Shown here piece by piece: positions 23,262-35,344 of a stretch of DNA of 64,000 bases. Location: assembly GCA_014338405.1 (NCBI GenBank), contig JTDE01000959.1, forward strand, positions 57,872 through 121,871, read 5' to 3'. Under the pieces are notes generated by a model. It did not search any database and was not told where the DNA came from. It saw nothing but the letters and a program-made list of their open reading frames with translations. How positions within the stretch are numbered: the first letter of the stretch is position 1; the number at the start of each line of letters is the position of its first letter. The position numbers and the translations under genes are program-made. The stretch is from Paragonimus skrjabini miyazakii (taxonomy: Eukaryota; Platyhelminthes; Trematoda; Plagiorchiida; Troglotrematidae).

Positions 23262-24610
23262 ATTCCTGACATTTCTTCGTTGGTGGGGCCACCAGGAACG
23301 CTGCCTCGCGGCTGCTTCCAATTTGTTCTGAACCGCATGTCCCAAATTCTCATGAAGTTCCTCCAAGGCCGTGCGAACCGCTGATTCGGGGCATCATATA
23401 CGGGGCCGTATAGGTAGTAAGGAACATCATCGGTGATATATAGATGACGTCACAACGAAAACAAACAGAGCGCCTTCAACCTACCTCCTGCCATCTCTCC
23501 GGTGGTCGGACTTGGATCACCTTCTTTTATTCGTTTGTATATGATCTGTAGATCAACATCGTTGCCTCAGCGTTTCGGTGGCGTAGCCAAGGTCTCTGTT
23601 TGCATTCAAAGTCATACTGTTGTAAAAGTTCTTGCCAACAAGCAACTTCTCCCTCCGGATCTTTGAAAGTTCTCAACCACTGAAGAGATGAGTGATCCGT
23701 TCGAACCAAGAAACGCCTTCCTAGGAGATAACGACAGAAGTGTTTGAGAAAATGCACCAAGGCGAGCATCTCCTTCCTCGTAGTACAATAATTTCATTCA
23801 CTTTTGTTGTGGCTTCTGTTTCCATAAGCAATTACACACTTTACATTGTTATTGTCCAACTGGGACAGTACAGCCCCCATGGCAGTTTCACTAGCGCCAG
23901 TGTCTAGAATAAACATTTTCGCGGTTGCCTTAGTATCCGGAAGCGTTAGAATAGAGGCAGTGCACAACGCATCATTCAGCCTGTCAAACGACTTCTGGCA
24001 TTCCTCAGACCAGTCGAACAAAACGTCCTTTCTTCGTCAACGTCGTTAAGGGTTTGGCAATGCGAGAAAATCCGGGAACAAACCGTCGATGATAAGAAGC
24101 CAACCCAAGGGAATTGCGGATCTCGTCAGCACTCACAGAAGTTGGCCATTCTTTCACCTTACGCACCTTTTCGGGATCACAACCCACACCAGATCTGAGG
24201 ATGACGTGGCCTAAGTATCTCACTTCAGTCTGCATAAAAGAAAATTACATTAAATTCAACTTCAATCCAGCCTCATTTCGTTTGGAGAGAACGTTGGATA
24301 AGTTGTACAAATGTTCATCAATAGATCGTCCATGGACGATGACATTATCCAAGTAGACCAGGCACTGTTTACGGATTAGATCACGCAGTACCTGTTGCAT
24401 TAATCCCTGGAAAGTGGCCGGTGCATTCGTCACTCCGAATGGCATGGTTTCGAACTCACATTGACCGGATGGTATTACAAATACGGTTTTCATGCGATCA
24501 CTGGGCTTTACTTCCATTCGCTTGTAACCAGACGCCAAATCGATTGTGCTAGACTACTCTGCCTCCGAAACGGCATCAACAGTCTCATCGATCTGTGGTA
24601 GTGGAAATGA
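23262..24610 (-). pseudogene. Ty3/Gypsy pol: RT, RNase H and integrase zinc domain
   Basis: Minus strand. RT at 24538-24245 has GQCEFETMPFGVTNAPATFQ and CLVYLDNVIVHGRS, where the usual YLDD is YLDN, so the second metal-binding Asp is lost. TEVRYLGHVI and FDWSEECQKSFDRL follow at 24235-23960. RNase H at 23990-23530 has FILDTGASETAMGAVLSQ, LVRTDHSSLQWLRTFKDPEG and RHRNAEAT. After a broken linker, LHENLGHAVQNKLEAAARQ, then WWPHQRRNVRNVC near 23380-23265 is the H2C2 zinc domain of integrase. The element stops there, beside a truncated LINE, so the catalytic core is gone. The LRTFKDPEG type RNase H separates this family from the Gypsy copy at 1-5 kb. Confidence 0.88.
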
Positions 24611-24886
24611 ATCATTTTAGTCACCTCATTTAACTGATAATAGTCAACACATAATCTTAAAGAACCAGCCTTTTTCTTGACTAACTACCGGAGACGCCTA
24701 TGGGGATGTTGATGGTCTGATAACACCTCCCTCCAACATCTCCGCCAACAATTTTTCCATCTACTCTTGATAATGGATTGGTAAGCGAAGAGCCGCTTGC
24801 CGAATCGAGCGTGCCCCACCTGTTTCAATACTGTGTCGCACAATATGAATGCGCCTAGGCGGTTGTCATTCCCACCAGGATGTTCC

Positions 24887-25365
24887 TCAGTGCTTCTCCA
24901 TTACCTCCCGTACTTTGTGCGTTATATGTGCTGGAAGGTGAGAAACAATGCCCCTGATAATTTTTTTTTGCCGTTCGGACTCGAGGTGCACTTTCTCACT
25001 GGCTGGATACTGTCTTTTGGGAGCCGCCACATGATCTAACAATGTTCTGTACGCAGGTTCTAGGGAAAAACGCTCACCATACATGCGTATTGCATTGCTA
25101 GACAGGTCCAGGATACACCCGGTGGCGACTGAATAATCACTTCTCAAAATAACGTGAAATGGTAATTTTGGGACAACTAGCGATCTCAACGTACAAGCCC
25201 ACTTCCTTAGCTGCACAGTTCCGCGAACACAAGCCACGTTGTGTAATAGTTGTCCATTAACAGCTAGAACCTGGCTGACAGACCCCGCAATAACATCAAG
25301 CCTGCAGGTTGTGCATGTGTCTTTATCAAGTAGACTGCATATGGACCCGGAATCCAGCAAGCAAT
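24887..25365 (-). pseudogene. Gypsy retropepsin region
   Basis: Minus-strand frame of 157 codons beginning CLLDSGSICSLLDKD: LLDSGS is the active-site motif (D-S/T-G) of the retroviral-type aspartic protease. Further on come LVVPKLPFHVILRSDYSVAT, typical of the flap-to-C-terminal part (usual hLGxDxL), and a linker towards RT. It releases Gag and Pol products. It belongs with gag at 25.5-26.3 kb and RT at 23.5-24.6 kb in one element. The frame is broken between protease and RT. Confidence 0.75.
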
Positions 25366-25479
25366 CAAAGTCGCGACCACCAATCTGCTTTCAAAACAGG
25401 TCATAATGCAACATCCCTATTATCATATTTAGAAGCAATAGGAATACGTGATTGATACACCGGAGACTTACCGACATAT

Positions 25480-26292
25480 ATACGCTTCCGAGCGGTTAAT
25501 GGGAACCAACGTGCCACATGTCCATGCTGGCCACAGGTGAAGCATCTCCACCAGTCGGGCCACCCGTTCATTAGAACTTTCGCTCTTGGCTGGCCTTGTA
25601 CACGATGTTCCCCCTTGTGTAAACGCTTCCGCAGGTCATCTGACCCTGCAATCGATTATCAGGGGCGCCCTGATGCACACAAGTGAACTATTCATCTGCG
25701 GGCTCAACACGTTCCTCCTGGTCCAACAATTCAGCCAGCTTCTCAGTCTTAGCCAAGTTTTTAGGGGGGTGAGAAAGAAATTCACGCTGACACTACGGCT
25801 GTCGAATTCCTTCCAAAAATCTCTAAAATACGGCTTTCTGTCTGCTCTTGCGTTCGCTCTACAAATGCCAGCCGCGCGAGTCTCCTCAACTGCTGTATAT
25901 AATCCATCAAGCTTTCGGCATTGAGTTGGCGTCGTTCATGAAACTCCCTCCGATACTCAACTGCAGGGCGAAGACCTCCGATCCTTTGTCGTAGTAAATG
26001 GACTAGGCTCTCAAGATCCTCTTGGATATAAAAATGAACAATTTTTTCCGTATGCCTCACGGGAAATCAAAGGCAGCACGACGTCCACCTGCCGGTCTGG
26101 GGAGAAGTATCTCATATGGCGGCGCACCTGAACCTCCCAAATTTGGAAGTTTTCTCCAATAGTGTATTTATCTGCTGCTGGAAGCCCACGCTCCTGTCGC
26201 ACGTGACGTGCATATTCGGTGTCCGAAATACACACTTTATCAGCTTCTCGAACAAGTCTTGGCACCTCTTCGGTATCTGATGAACTGAGCAT
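25480..26292 (-). pseudogene. Gypsy gag with zinc knuckle, degenerate
   Basis: Minus strand, starting MLSSSDTEEV at 26292. YTIGENFQIWEVQVRRHMRY is the opening of a Gypsy capsid (usual F.G...+..W...F). After a frameshift come YRREFHERRQLNAESLMDYI and QQLRRLARLAF at 25960-25870, the RxxFxxRxQxxxExxxxYxxxLRxLA core. CFTCGQHGHVARW near 25530 is a CCHC knuckle whose last Cys is Phe. Gag binds and packages element RNA. No LTR was found upstream. Confidence 0.78.
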
Positions 26293-26299
26293 TATCCGA

Positions 26300-28560
26300 A
26301 AATTAGTGTCACACCATGGAATGAAAAGTCTTCACATGAATAATAACAATGTAGGACCGGTTGCCGAAGATATGACTGTCAGCCGATCAGATGAATATAT
26401 ACAGTCTGGTATTTTCCGACGTATGAACAATTTACCGGCCGATACGATTTCCCTGGTTATTCATCTTTTGAGGGCAGCTGCATTAGACTGTTGATTCCAG
26501 ATTGCGCGGGATGTACGTGGTAGTTTTGATATTCTGACACTATCATTAACGACTACAAACATTGACGGTACGGCTCGTCCCTCCTGTCAGCGACTGTTAG
26601 GAGGTGGTGGATATAAAAATCTATTTAGACTGTATGCGAACGACAGTCGTGATATTAAAACGTACTTTGTGAGCTATACATGGTTATTCGCAATTAATCT
26701 TGGCTTGACTGAGTGCATATATGACCACCAGGGCATCTCAAATGACCGAAATAATTAAGGGCAACACTGTCACCAATCATTCAATGGACATAGCCCCTAA
26801 TTCTGCATTGCATTTTGCGAACTCATTACTGTTCATCTGTCAAGTTAAGTTAGCAACACACAACTGGTCATCAGAGTTAATCAGGAGATAGTCGATGAAC
26901 TGCTGCGTCAACAACTGACGTCTGCGGTTTTGACTCAGTTCAGGCGGTACACATTAAAGCCTTCTTCCACAGTCCGAACAGATCCATCTTGAACTGCCAT
27001 ATAATGTGCAATTGGTCGGCCAGGTCGTTAATTCCAGTCATCAGCAGATCTTGGAGAATATCCGAAGAGAATATCCGAATGGAACTGCCATGACAAGTCG
27101 TGTTCTGCTAAAGATAGCTTCCTAGAATTTTAGCCACAGCTGAAGCGATTGGAATTCGATTAAGAAATCCACCTTTGTGCGCACAAAAGCGCTTTGTTCA
27201 GGCGTTGAAGTTGCCATGGCCAACCACCCACACCATGACCGATCAAACCGTCATGATTCCAGTGGTGTCATAATGGTGACGTACTCGTACAAAAACGTTG
27301 TTTCCGTGTATGCCGATGACGTGTCTGACCTCACCCAAACTAGCCACTTGTTTTTGTCCGTTTCGCCCTGACAACTCTGTTTCATATAAATTGTTATGTA
27401 ATTAGCCTGATGATGAATAACCGAAAACGAGCTTGTTCGCTACACTTGTTTTCTGATGACTACCCTAGGGATTTTTAACCATCTAAAACTTCCTAGAATA
27501 GTCGCTTATTGCCGGGGAGAGATTACATAATATATGAAAGTTTGTATTCCAACCGCGCATACTCGATTTCACGATTATCCGATTCAGCATTGGCAGAAAA
27601 GTCTACAGAGGTGGTTTTGTATAACGTCCCACTCCTGGCTGACGTTTGTTTTTAGATTGCTGTCGAGTGCTTCCTGTATTTTGAACGTTAAAAACTGTAA
27701 TGAGTTTTAACGGACCATCTGTTCTACTTCGTGTCACACAGCTGACTAGCACAAGTAGGTTATAAACGACACACTGAACGATCTACGGTCACGTGAATTT
27801 GGTAGCTAATTTTAACATTTGATGCACTTCTGGTATACTTGTTGATGAGCGACTCATGTTTGTATTGTTTCTGTAAAAGACACTTGTTTGACCTATGACA
27901 ATGTCTTTGAAATCTACTTAAGGCCACTCGATTCGTTTATAAACCAGATAACAGGTATGCAACGATCGTACACAACGGAATCCAAACTGAACAGGAACTG
28001 TCACTTGACCACCTCACGTCAACCGATCGATTATGCCAACTTATGAGTATCAGAACCACGTATGAACAGAGTTGATCACTTTACAGCCCAGCATTCCAGC
28101 AAAGGTGCTGTTCTTGAGTATCAATAAAAAGGTTTTTCGATTGGTGGAAGTTCATTGTCAACATTAAGAGTATGGTCACGCTGATAAACTTCGTTCGATG
28201 GAATAATGTATTTGCTCTTCTATAAGCCATAACGTTTAGGTGGTTTACCAACTCTGATCACTACTGCCAACTGACGTGTGCACAAATACCTTTGATTGGG
28301 AGTGCTACCTTGACTAATTGATAGTGGTCCAAGCTATAAGGTGTAACTGATCATCTGTTTGACTTATTCAACCATGGCCGTATAGTTTATTAGTTAACTC
28401 TCGTTCGAATCTCCTGATTTATGGAATATGGCTATTCGGAGCAATTCATCGCTTTGAATATGGTGGCCGAAATTCTGTTCGAGATAATGTCAGCTGTTGA
28501 GAAGAAAGCTATCCGACCATGCAATCATCCGACGATCGTGTTATCCGCTGCGCGATTGAC
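26300..28560. other. No supported gene; one hammerhead-like motif
   Basis: No coding family recognised. At 27408-27436 the plus strand reads CCTGATGATG...CCGAAAACG, which resembles a decayed hammerhead core, but its stem II is too short to be convincing. Confidence 0.4.
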
Positions 28561-28564
28561 TTCA

Positions 28565-29190
28565 CATTAGGAAAGACCGAATTACCATATGCAAGTGTTC
28601 AGCCTCGTTCACTTGTGAGTGAAGCTCAGGTTGCCCAGGTGTCTCGATAGGAGACAGTCTGTTAACTCTAATCGATAACCACGCGATTAGCACTTCCTAG
28701 ACAGATTGAAATCTCGGACCTCATTAAGTCTGCCTGAGGGTATTTCAGCCTATTGATGAGTAGAATTGGATTCGGTTGATTTCAAGTTGAACGTTACATA
28801 TTTCGTCACAGCCGTCGTAACCGACTCGACTTTCTTTCGAATAGAAGCATTATGTTTAAGTTTATCTCCTTTTATAGCTCGTCACTAGTGCATATTCTTA
28901 CTACAACCGGATCTCAAGCTGTGGTCAGGCTTTCATGAGACAACTGTGTTGATCATCCCATCATTGAAGTCAAACTAGTCACGACCGAATTATCATAGTT
29001 AAACGTTTAACCACTTTCGCCTGTGAGTAGTGATCGGATTGTCCGACCGCTCCTATAGGGGACACAGAAACTGTCCTGCTAATTGCATTCGATGATCCTA
29101 CGGGGTAGGTCCTCTCCGCCTGAAAGTTTGAGAATACGAAAGCTGTGGACATTTGTGAGTGTTCAATTTATATTAACCGAAATTCTCCAT
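28565..29190 (-). repeat. tRNA-headed SINE-like repeat, about 1.5 units in tandem
   Basis: Two stretches match the 42.6-43.1 kb copy in the same orientation. 28565-28800 corresponds to its 3' part (GATAACCACGCGATTAGCAC, CTTCCTAGACAG, ATTTCAAGTTGAACG). 28800-29190 corresponds to its body, tRNA-like head (about 28888-28975, decayed B box) and following part (CACGACCGAATTATCATAG, ACCACTTTCGCCTGTGAGTA, TATAGGGGACACAG). The repetition of parts implies tandem units or a nested insertion. Confidence 0.6.
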
Positions 29191-31087
29191 TATTTCACTC
29201 TAAAGCAGTCTGTAATCGCATTTCGGTGACAGCCGACTTAATTATAATCAAGTTACTCTACTTTTACCTGTGTTCCCACTAGAAGTTTGTTCAGTCTTTG
29301 CAACTTTTGAAGACACAGATCAATCACAATCACTCTAGCCACACAAACATTTGATTCTCATTGTGTGGTGTAAGTTTTAGCCAACAAATCATATGGGCTC
29401 TAGTGTTCGCTTTTAATGTCACACGTTAACGGTCATTTCACGAGTTTTTCGGTTTGTCTAATGGTGTCTTTTTTTAAAACCTATAATTGTATCGGCTTTC
29501 AAAAGAATTATCGGAAACAATCGTTCGCTCCATTGTTATTTCTATTTGAGTGAAAATGTTTCAACAATTACTCCGCTTCTCTGACTAAGTATAAGCTTAG
29601 CCTTATACAGCTACAAGCTACGCAACAGCATTACTGGCAAATTTAAAAATCCCCGAATTTTCGCTTTTTACAAACTCTGCAGTTCGGATACCTTGCCAGA
29701 GCTTAAATCGCGTTTGTCGTGAACGTGACTCTTCTCGGCTCGTTCTTGACTGAATGAAACACTTCTCTTTTGGACTACTTATATATCGGAATGATTGATG
29801 TACGTTGTTGATTTAAGTTATTTCGTAGACTTAAGATGACGGTTACTTACTCTTCGAGATAACCGGACATCTGAAGCATTACTCACGAAAGATTGTGTTG
29901 ATGAATTAGTTTAACGTAGGGTGCGCGACTGTCTCCTCATTTACGAGTAAGTCTTTCATCTTTCATTTAAGACCTCCATTGAGAATCTGAATGATTTATA
30001 GCTGTAAACTCACTTCCCCAGTATAAATTTTGGTATGGCTATCCAGTTCCGATCCAGGCGATGTTGAGTAATATTCTTGGCTCTAACTAGGATGAAATTT
30101 ACGTCTAATGTTTCATTTATAGTGTGTCAGTCAAAATATTTACACAACAGGTATGATCCAGCCTGCTTGTCATATCTCTGTCAAATTTCATTAACATTGA
30201 AATTGTTCGTTCATAAGCACGAGTTAGCTGACTGATAAAATAGGTCGACGTGCTATCCATGTGATTCCGTGATCCATAAAATCAACATTGTCTGTTGCTT
30301 TTCAGTCGATTACATACGATGTTATATCGATTCACATTCATCCGTTGTGAATACATCATGATCATTTAACGAAGCAGTATGGTAATTAAAAATATACCTC
30401 GTACAATTCATCGCAGCCTACTATATACTTAGTATTAATGACCATACATGAGAGAAATTGATGTGGACTGTTGTTTTAGTTGAGGACTATGTCAGTCTGA
30501 ACACCCAGAAAAATGAACAATATAGATTTCAGCGCTTAGCCTCTACTGACCGTAACTCATGTACATTCACGCTTGAAGACAAATCAAATGGTCAATATTA
30601 GTTATCACCGATTGATAGGTTTGGATTTGGTGTAAAAAGACTACGACTGCGGCAGTCGTTGGTATGGATAGCCTCTGTCAAATTCCACTCACTCCGACTA
30701 ATCAGCTTTCAGATGTGTCTACCATATTTGTTACCACTCTGCCTGACTTGATACCATAAATCGAATACTGTACACAATGAGGCAAGAAACGAACAACGCA
30801 TTGGGTGTGAACTTACTAAGCAAGAGGTGATATTTCACTTATAAGGCGTCGGTCGGTCAGCACATCACCGTTGTGAAATATCCTGTCATTCTGGACGGAC
30901 TGTGCCGTAAGTAACTGTTCTTTCAGCAAATCTCTGTGGGCCAACCCACTGGCTGTGCGATCCAGAAAGAGCAACTACATCTTCCAGTCGACCATTTAAC
31001 AGCTGATACCTGGCCTGGATCATAATAACCCTGCACTGTAGGAATGTCCGTGCGATCGTTGAGTTTTTTACACACGGGAACTCATAT
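29191..31087. other. No supported gene
   Basis: AT-rich DNA without recognisable coding or RNA genes. Confidence 0.5.
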
Positions 31088-31245
31088 TGTGGTAGATTAT
31101 CATGCAGGAGTTGTGGCAGTTAAGCATCAGTGTGAACCACTGATATATTGCTGTCTATGATGATGATGATGTGAGGAGGTGCGAGTATTCCAACTCTTGG
31201 CAGAATGCTTCAACGCGGCGGCAAGGCACGTCCATGTTCTTATCA
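31088..31245 (+). repeat. Truncated copy of the 11.2 kb LTR
   Basis: TGTGGTAGATTATCA at 31088 and GAGTATTCCAACTC...ATGCTTCAACGCGG...AAGGCACGTCCA at 31181-31244 match the first 80 bp of the LTR at 11185. The match is interrupted by a foreign 62-bp insert (31111-31172) and ends after CACGTCCATG. Confidence 0.65.
31111..31172 (+). mobile_element. 62-bp RTE 3' terminus inserted in LTR
   Basis: GTGGCAGTTAAGCATCAGTG, AACCACTGATATATTGCTGT and CTATGATGATGATGATG match the last bases of the RTE copy ending at 21776 (GTGGCAGTTAAACGTCAGTG on its coding strand), including the GAT tail. AGGAG is found on both sides (31106-31110, 31174-31178), consistent with a 5-bp target duplication. Confidence 0.65.
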
Positions 31246-31729
31246 AATCTGAGCCAGTAAACTGATGCTGACTAACTTTATCCATTTCGCCCTTTCAACA
31301 ATACATTATATATGTATATATATGGTTGTATATATCTACGATCGGTTTCGGTCCTGTGTGTAACGAACTCACTTTGACAGGAGATAATTAAGGCACGCGT
31401 TCGATTTGTTTTGTTAAGCCTCAAATAATGTTAACTTTCTTGCTCTCTTTCAAATTATTTGAGTTCACTAGATCACTTAGATTTTGTGCGTTGTTCATCT
31501 AGTGGCGTTGTTTCTCTCCATCGTCTGGATCTGATATCGATCTTTGTAAGAAATACTGGTCATTCTGTCTGTGTACAGAATACCCAGAAGCTGTATATAA
31601 GTAAGAAACGTTTTATGTTCACTACGAGAAGTTGTTTCTCAAATCATATTTCCAGCGGTTAAAATACTCAGGTTGACAATTGTTGCTGTTACTAATAAGT
31701 GGTTTGACAGATTTATGATTTTAGGTGAC

Positions 31730-31955
31730 CCAATTGTGAAAAGTCAGGGGCTCCCGCTGGAATTGAACCAGCGACAGACACACCATGCATCAACGCGGAA
31801 AGCGCCGGGACTGTTGGGTAACCGAGTCCAGATGTGAAATTTCCGAGCTCTTGGCGTAGGTTCGTTGCTCAGCTGATAGAGCGCTTGCCGCGTTGAAACA
31901 TGGTGTTTATGTCGCTGGTTTGAATCCAGTCGAAGCACTGACTTTTCACAATTGG
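31730..31955. repeat. tRNA-derived SINE palindrome
   Basis: Arms 31730-31805 and 31881-31955 are inverted repeats (about 84% by eye) with a 75-nt spacer. Each arm holds a T-arm and B box (CGCTGGTTCAATTCCAGCG on minus; CTGGTTTGAATCCAG on plus) followed by the shared tail CTGACTTTTCACAATTGG. The right arm is preceded by a good D-arm and A box (GCTCAGCTGATAGAGC at 31868-31883), the left one is not. A functional tRNA is ruled out by the lack of a paired acceptor stem. Confidence 0.7.
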
Positions 31956-34578
31956 ATCTCAGTTAAAACTGTTGCTGTCTTTACAAACAGGAACAGCCTT
32001 TGCTACCACAATTCTCATCATGTCAGAGTACAGCTGACTGAACTTAAGATCATCCGATCGTTACAGTTATAATAACACCGAGAAGATTAGAAATAATCTA
32101 AAATATCGGAAAAATAAACACCCCAAATTTATACGAATAGTCAGACATCAGATTATAAATGAGGACCAATTGAATACGGCGGTTGAGTGAACATATACTA
32201 ATCATGTTCAATAATAAGCTAATCTAATGGGTTTGATACTGCTATCCTATCAGTCATTTAGTGAGTTAATAGCTTTGCTATTAGAACAGAAAAATAGTCA
32301 TCGTGATCTACCATTCAACCTAGAGAGATATTAGGGTGAATTTTTTGTGGTCACTCAGCTGTAGTATATTTTTTTCAGCTAAGGCCGCCAATTAGGTATT
32401 GCATAGTTTCGAAAGTTGCATACATTAGAACAGTGAAAGTACTGGATATAGACCCATTATCCGTCGTTCAGTTTTACTATGTACTTTTGTTCGATCAACT
32501 TGTAAGGATACAGGAGTTTGTTTGTTGTTTCTGGCACGCCACTGTAGCCTGGTTATATAATACGAAACGGGCCTGCCTATTCTGCTACTTTCGGTAGCAT
32601 CAGTTGTAAGGGTGATGTGGACAGTTGACCCATTGTCATGCCTACTAATGTATATGACGAAAGTACATATTAAAATTGCTGTGCATTTGGGGACAATTAA
32701 CGCTATAAATAATACATTGCTGATACCAAGGAAACTTACCACGGAAGTTAATATTAGTGGATGAAAGTGTACACTAAGTTTTTATTTCTCAATTAGCTAT
32801 GCACAGTCGATTTTTAGTTTGGCGGAAGCTGCAAAAAATTCACAAAATTTGAATTTACACTATGACTGTATCGCAGTTTAAAATCTCTTATTTTTTAGTC
32901 GGTTCTCACCAGATAATATGCCTATCAGATATGTGGTGGCCAACGTTCACTTTTGCAAATCAAACGAGCGGGTCATGCGAGGTGGCTACACTACACTACC
33001 CTCATCCTAAAACTGCGGATAGTTATTTTATGACATTCGGTTGATCTGCTAAGAGAAAAGGGAAAGGTTGATATATCCAGTGTTTGCTGTATGTCATCGT
33101 CAAGAGCATGTTTACCCGAAGCACACTAAACATGATGACGCAATTATCTCGCTCCCACTCTTGTCAGGGACGGATGCACAGCGTTCAGGACCCATACAAC
33201 CCGCGAAGCGCTAACACATTCCGGGGTTTATTAACTATATGCATAGAAGAGTCAACACAACAAATGTGGATTTGTTCATTTGCGGTGAGATTGAAAGAAA
33301 ACAACCCTATTCAGAATAAATCCAATTCGTTATCTTATTTTCGTCCATCCTTGTTTGGAAAATTGTGTGTATTCAGTCGAAATCAGGCGAGACGTTTGCG
33401 CTATTTTAACAACCAATAAGTCGAACAATAACGCTCATTTATCAAACGTAATTCATCTGGACGATTGTTGTCAAGATGTGAGTGAACGTGCATGAAAATC
33501 CTGTTCGCGCAACGCGGGAGCCAATCATCTCTTATATTTGACCTGCGCCGTCTACGCCCATTTCTGCATTTAGTTGCGAAAAATTCCCAAGTATTTCGCC
33601 GTATCTTCGTAGAATACGGCACGTATTATTGAACACGAAATTAAATTTTTAGTTATTCTTGTTTTACTGTCTGCAGCTACTGTGATATTTCTCCAATTCT
33701 GTGGTGACTGTGTGAACTTAACAGAAATGACTAACCCTTTTGAATGTATACCTTTTTTTCGCTGTTCTCATGTTAATAAAGCAATAATATTCAAAGTATT
33801 GATGCTTCATCATGAGTTTGGTGTGATGACCCACTGTTTTTCGTATTGAGTAGTGTGTGTTAGTGGCAATATTGAACTATACAATGCCATCGTATTTTGA
33901 TAAGCATACAGTCAACATACTTTAGTGTGCACTTATGTTCTCTATTTTCAACATGCAATCCCTTGTGATTGGTTCTTTCAGTAAACTTCTCGAAAAATGG
34001 TGCATTTCAATATACCCTGAGTGTACATTTAACTGGTAACATGAAGTGATTCTAGCTTCAGTTTTATCGTTGTTTATTTCAGAAACAAAATGCATGTATG
34101 TTTTCCTTGAAACTAGCGTTTCACTCATATCTCTTTGACATATTGACACGGTTTTACAATCGAGTGTTGCAGGACGAAATTGCATAACAGGCGCTGCACA
34201 TCAAAGTGAGAAAAATCAGTGTTTAGTTTCGTTGTGATTCATTTGCTATCAAAACTGTCAGAAAGTATTATGGAACGACAATAGTTCAGCTGCTGTCATG
34301 AACGACTTCTGTGACGAACTCGCTAGTCTTCTGAAGTAGACCACATACCCCGATATCATGCCGACAGGTGACTTGGACGTTCAACTTGGTTCTTCATCTC
34401 CGGAAAAATAGTGGTTCAGTACTCCGGTTGGTGCTCGAACTCATTGTATCGCCAGCGGTGAAAGACCGCTTTGACTTGTGAATCCTTCTGTCTTTATGTT
34501 CCGAGTGTTCCATTTCAACACGAAACTAACCGTTTTATGACACAGACCGATTTGCACATCCAACCGTGAACATAACTA
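31956..34578. other. No supported gene
   Basis: Open frames at 32425-32742 (minus, hydrophobic start) and 33084-33419 (plus) have no recognisable motif or convincing splice context. Confidence 0.5.
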
Positions 34579-34605
34579 GATCGTACAGCAAGTTGCTGTA
34601 CGATC
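34579..34605. repeat. Perfect 27-nt palindrome
   Basis: GATCGTACAGCAA, a single G, then TTGCTGTACGATC: 13-bp arms with a one-base centre. Confidence 0.95.
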
Positions 34606-35344
34606 AGTTAAGGATTGTCGTGCATTTTGGAAGAACCATCTTGATTCAGGTCATGTTGTTTGTACCCACTTCATTTTGCCAGTTGTTCCGAGGACGTACG
34701 TCTGTAAGCTTGATTTAACCAATTGAAGGAGTAAAACGGTGAAAACGTTTATGAGGTGACACTAACCAAAAGCATGGTGAGTAAAACGAAGTGGCAGAAC
34801 TTGGATACAAATCTCAGTAGCTATGAAGACTTCTGTTCTTATTTCTGTCCTGTTGTTAGACTTTGTAAAAAAAACGTCGCCCGATTCCACATGGCTTCGA
34901 GTGTGCTAATGACCGTCGAGAACTTAATTTCAGACTTACCGTGAGCTTGTTGATAAGTTGTGGGCATCATTTGGTCAAACAACTGGAAGGGGTTGAACAG
35001 GACTTTTTACTTTGAGATAGCGGAATACTTTCATCTCTAATTCGTGGTAGCCTTAGCCGCAACTTAGTGGTTGTGAGACCAAAATTATAAACTGCGATAC
35101 ACTCATCAAAACCCAATCAAGCGGACTTATAAATAAGCCGAACATTTTAAGGAGTGGTTTAGCTAGCTTAAACCCAATCATATAGAGCAGTAGTGCCCAA
35201 GTTGGTGTCCGTGACCCACCGAAGGTTTCGGAAGTTTTCTATTTTTAACAAAAATGTGTTAAAATCTCCCAAGGGTGGACGGTGGAAAATCTCGCAAATT
35301 TTCGTGTACACTCGACTCACCAAGGGTAATCCCAATGATAGTAA

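Noticed and set aside
27408..27436. Active hammerhead ribozyme
   Set aside because: The core resembles CUGAUGA...GAAA but stem II is only about two pairs and stems I and III are not evident.
30829..30882. 10-bp inverted repeat GATATTTCAC...GTGAAATATC
   Set aside because: Short arms with a 34-nt loop are plausible by chance in AT-rich DNA.
31862..31935. Functional tRNA gene
   Set aside because: D- and T-arms are present but no acceptor stem pairs and the anticodon arm is absent; a SINE tail follows.
34930..34990. 43-nt micro-exon on the minus strand (CCCTTCCAG acceptor, CACG|GTAAGT donor)
   Set aside because: Flatworms do have micro-exons, but short open stretches between AG and GTAAGT are expected by chance and nothing else supports it.
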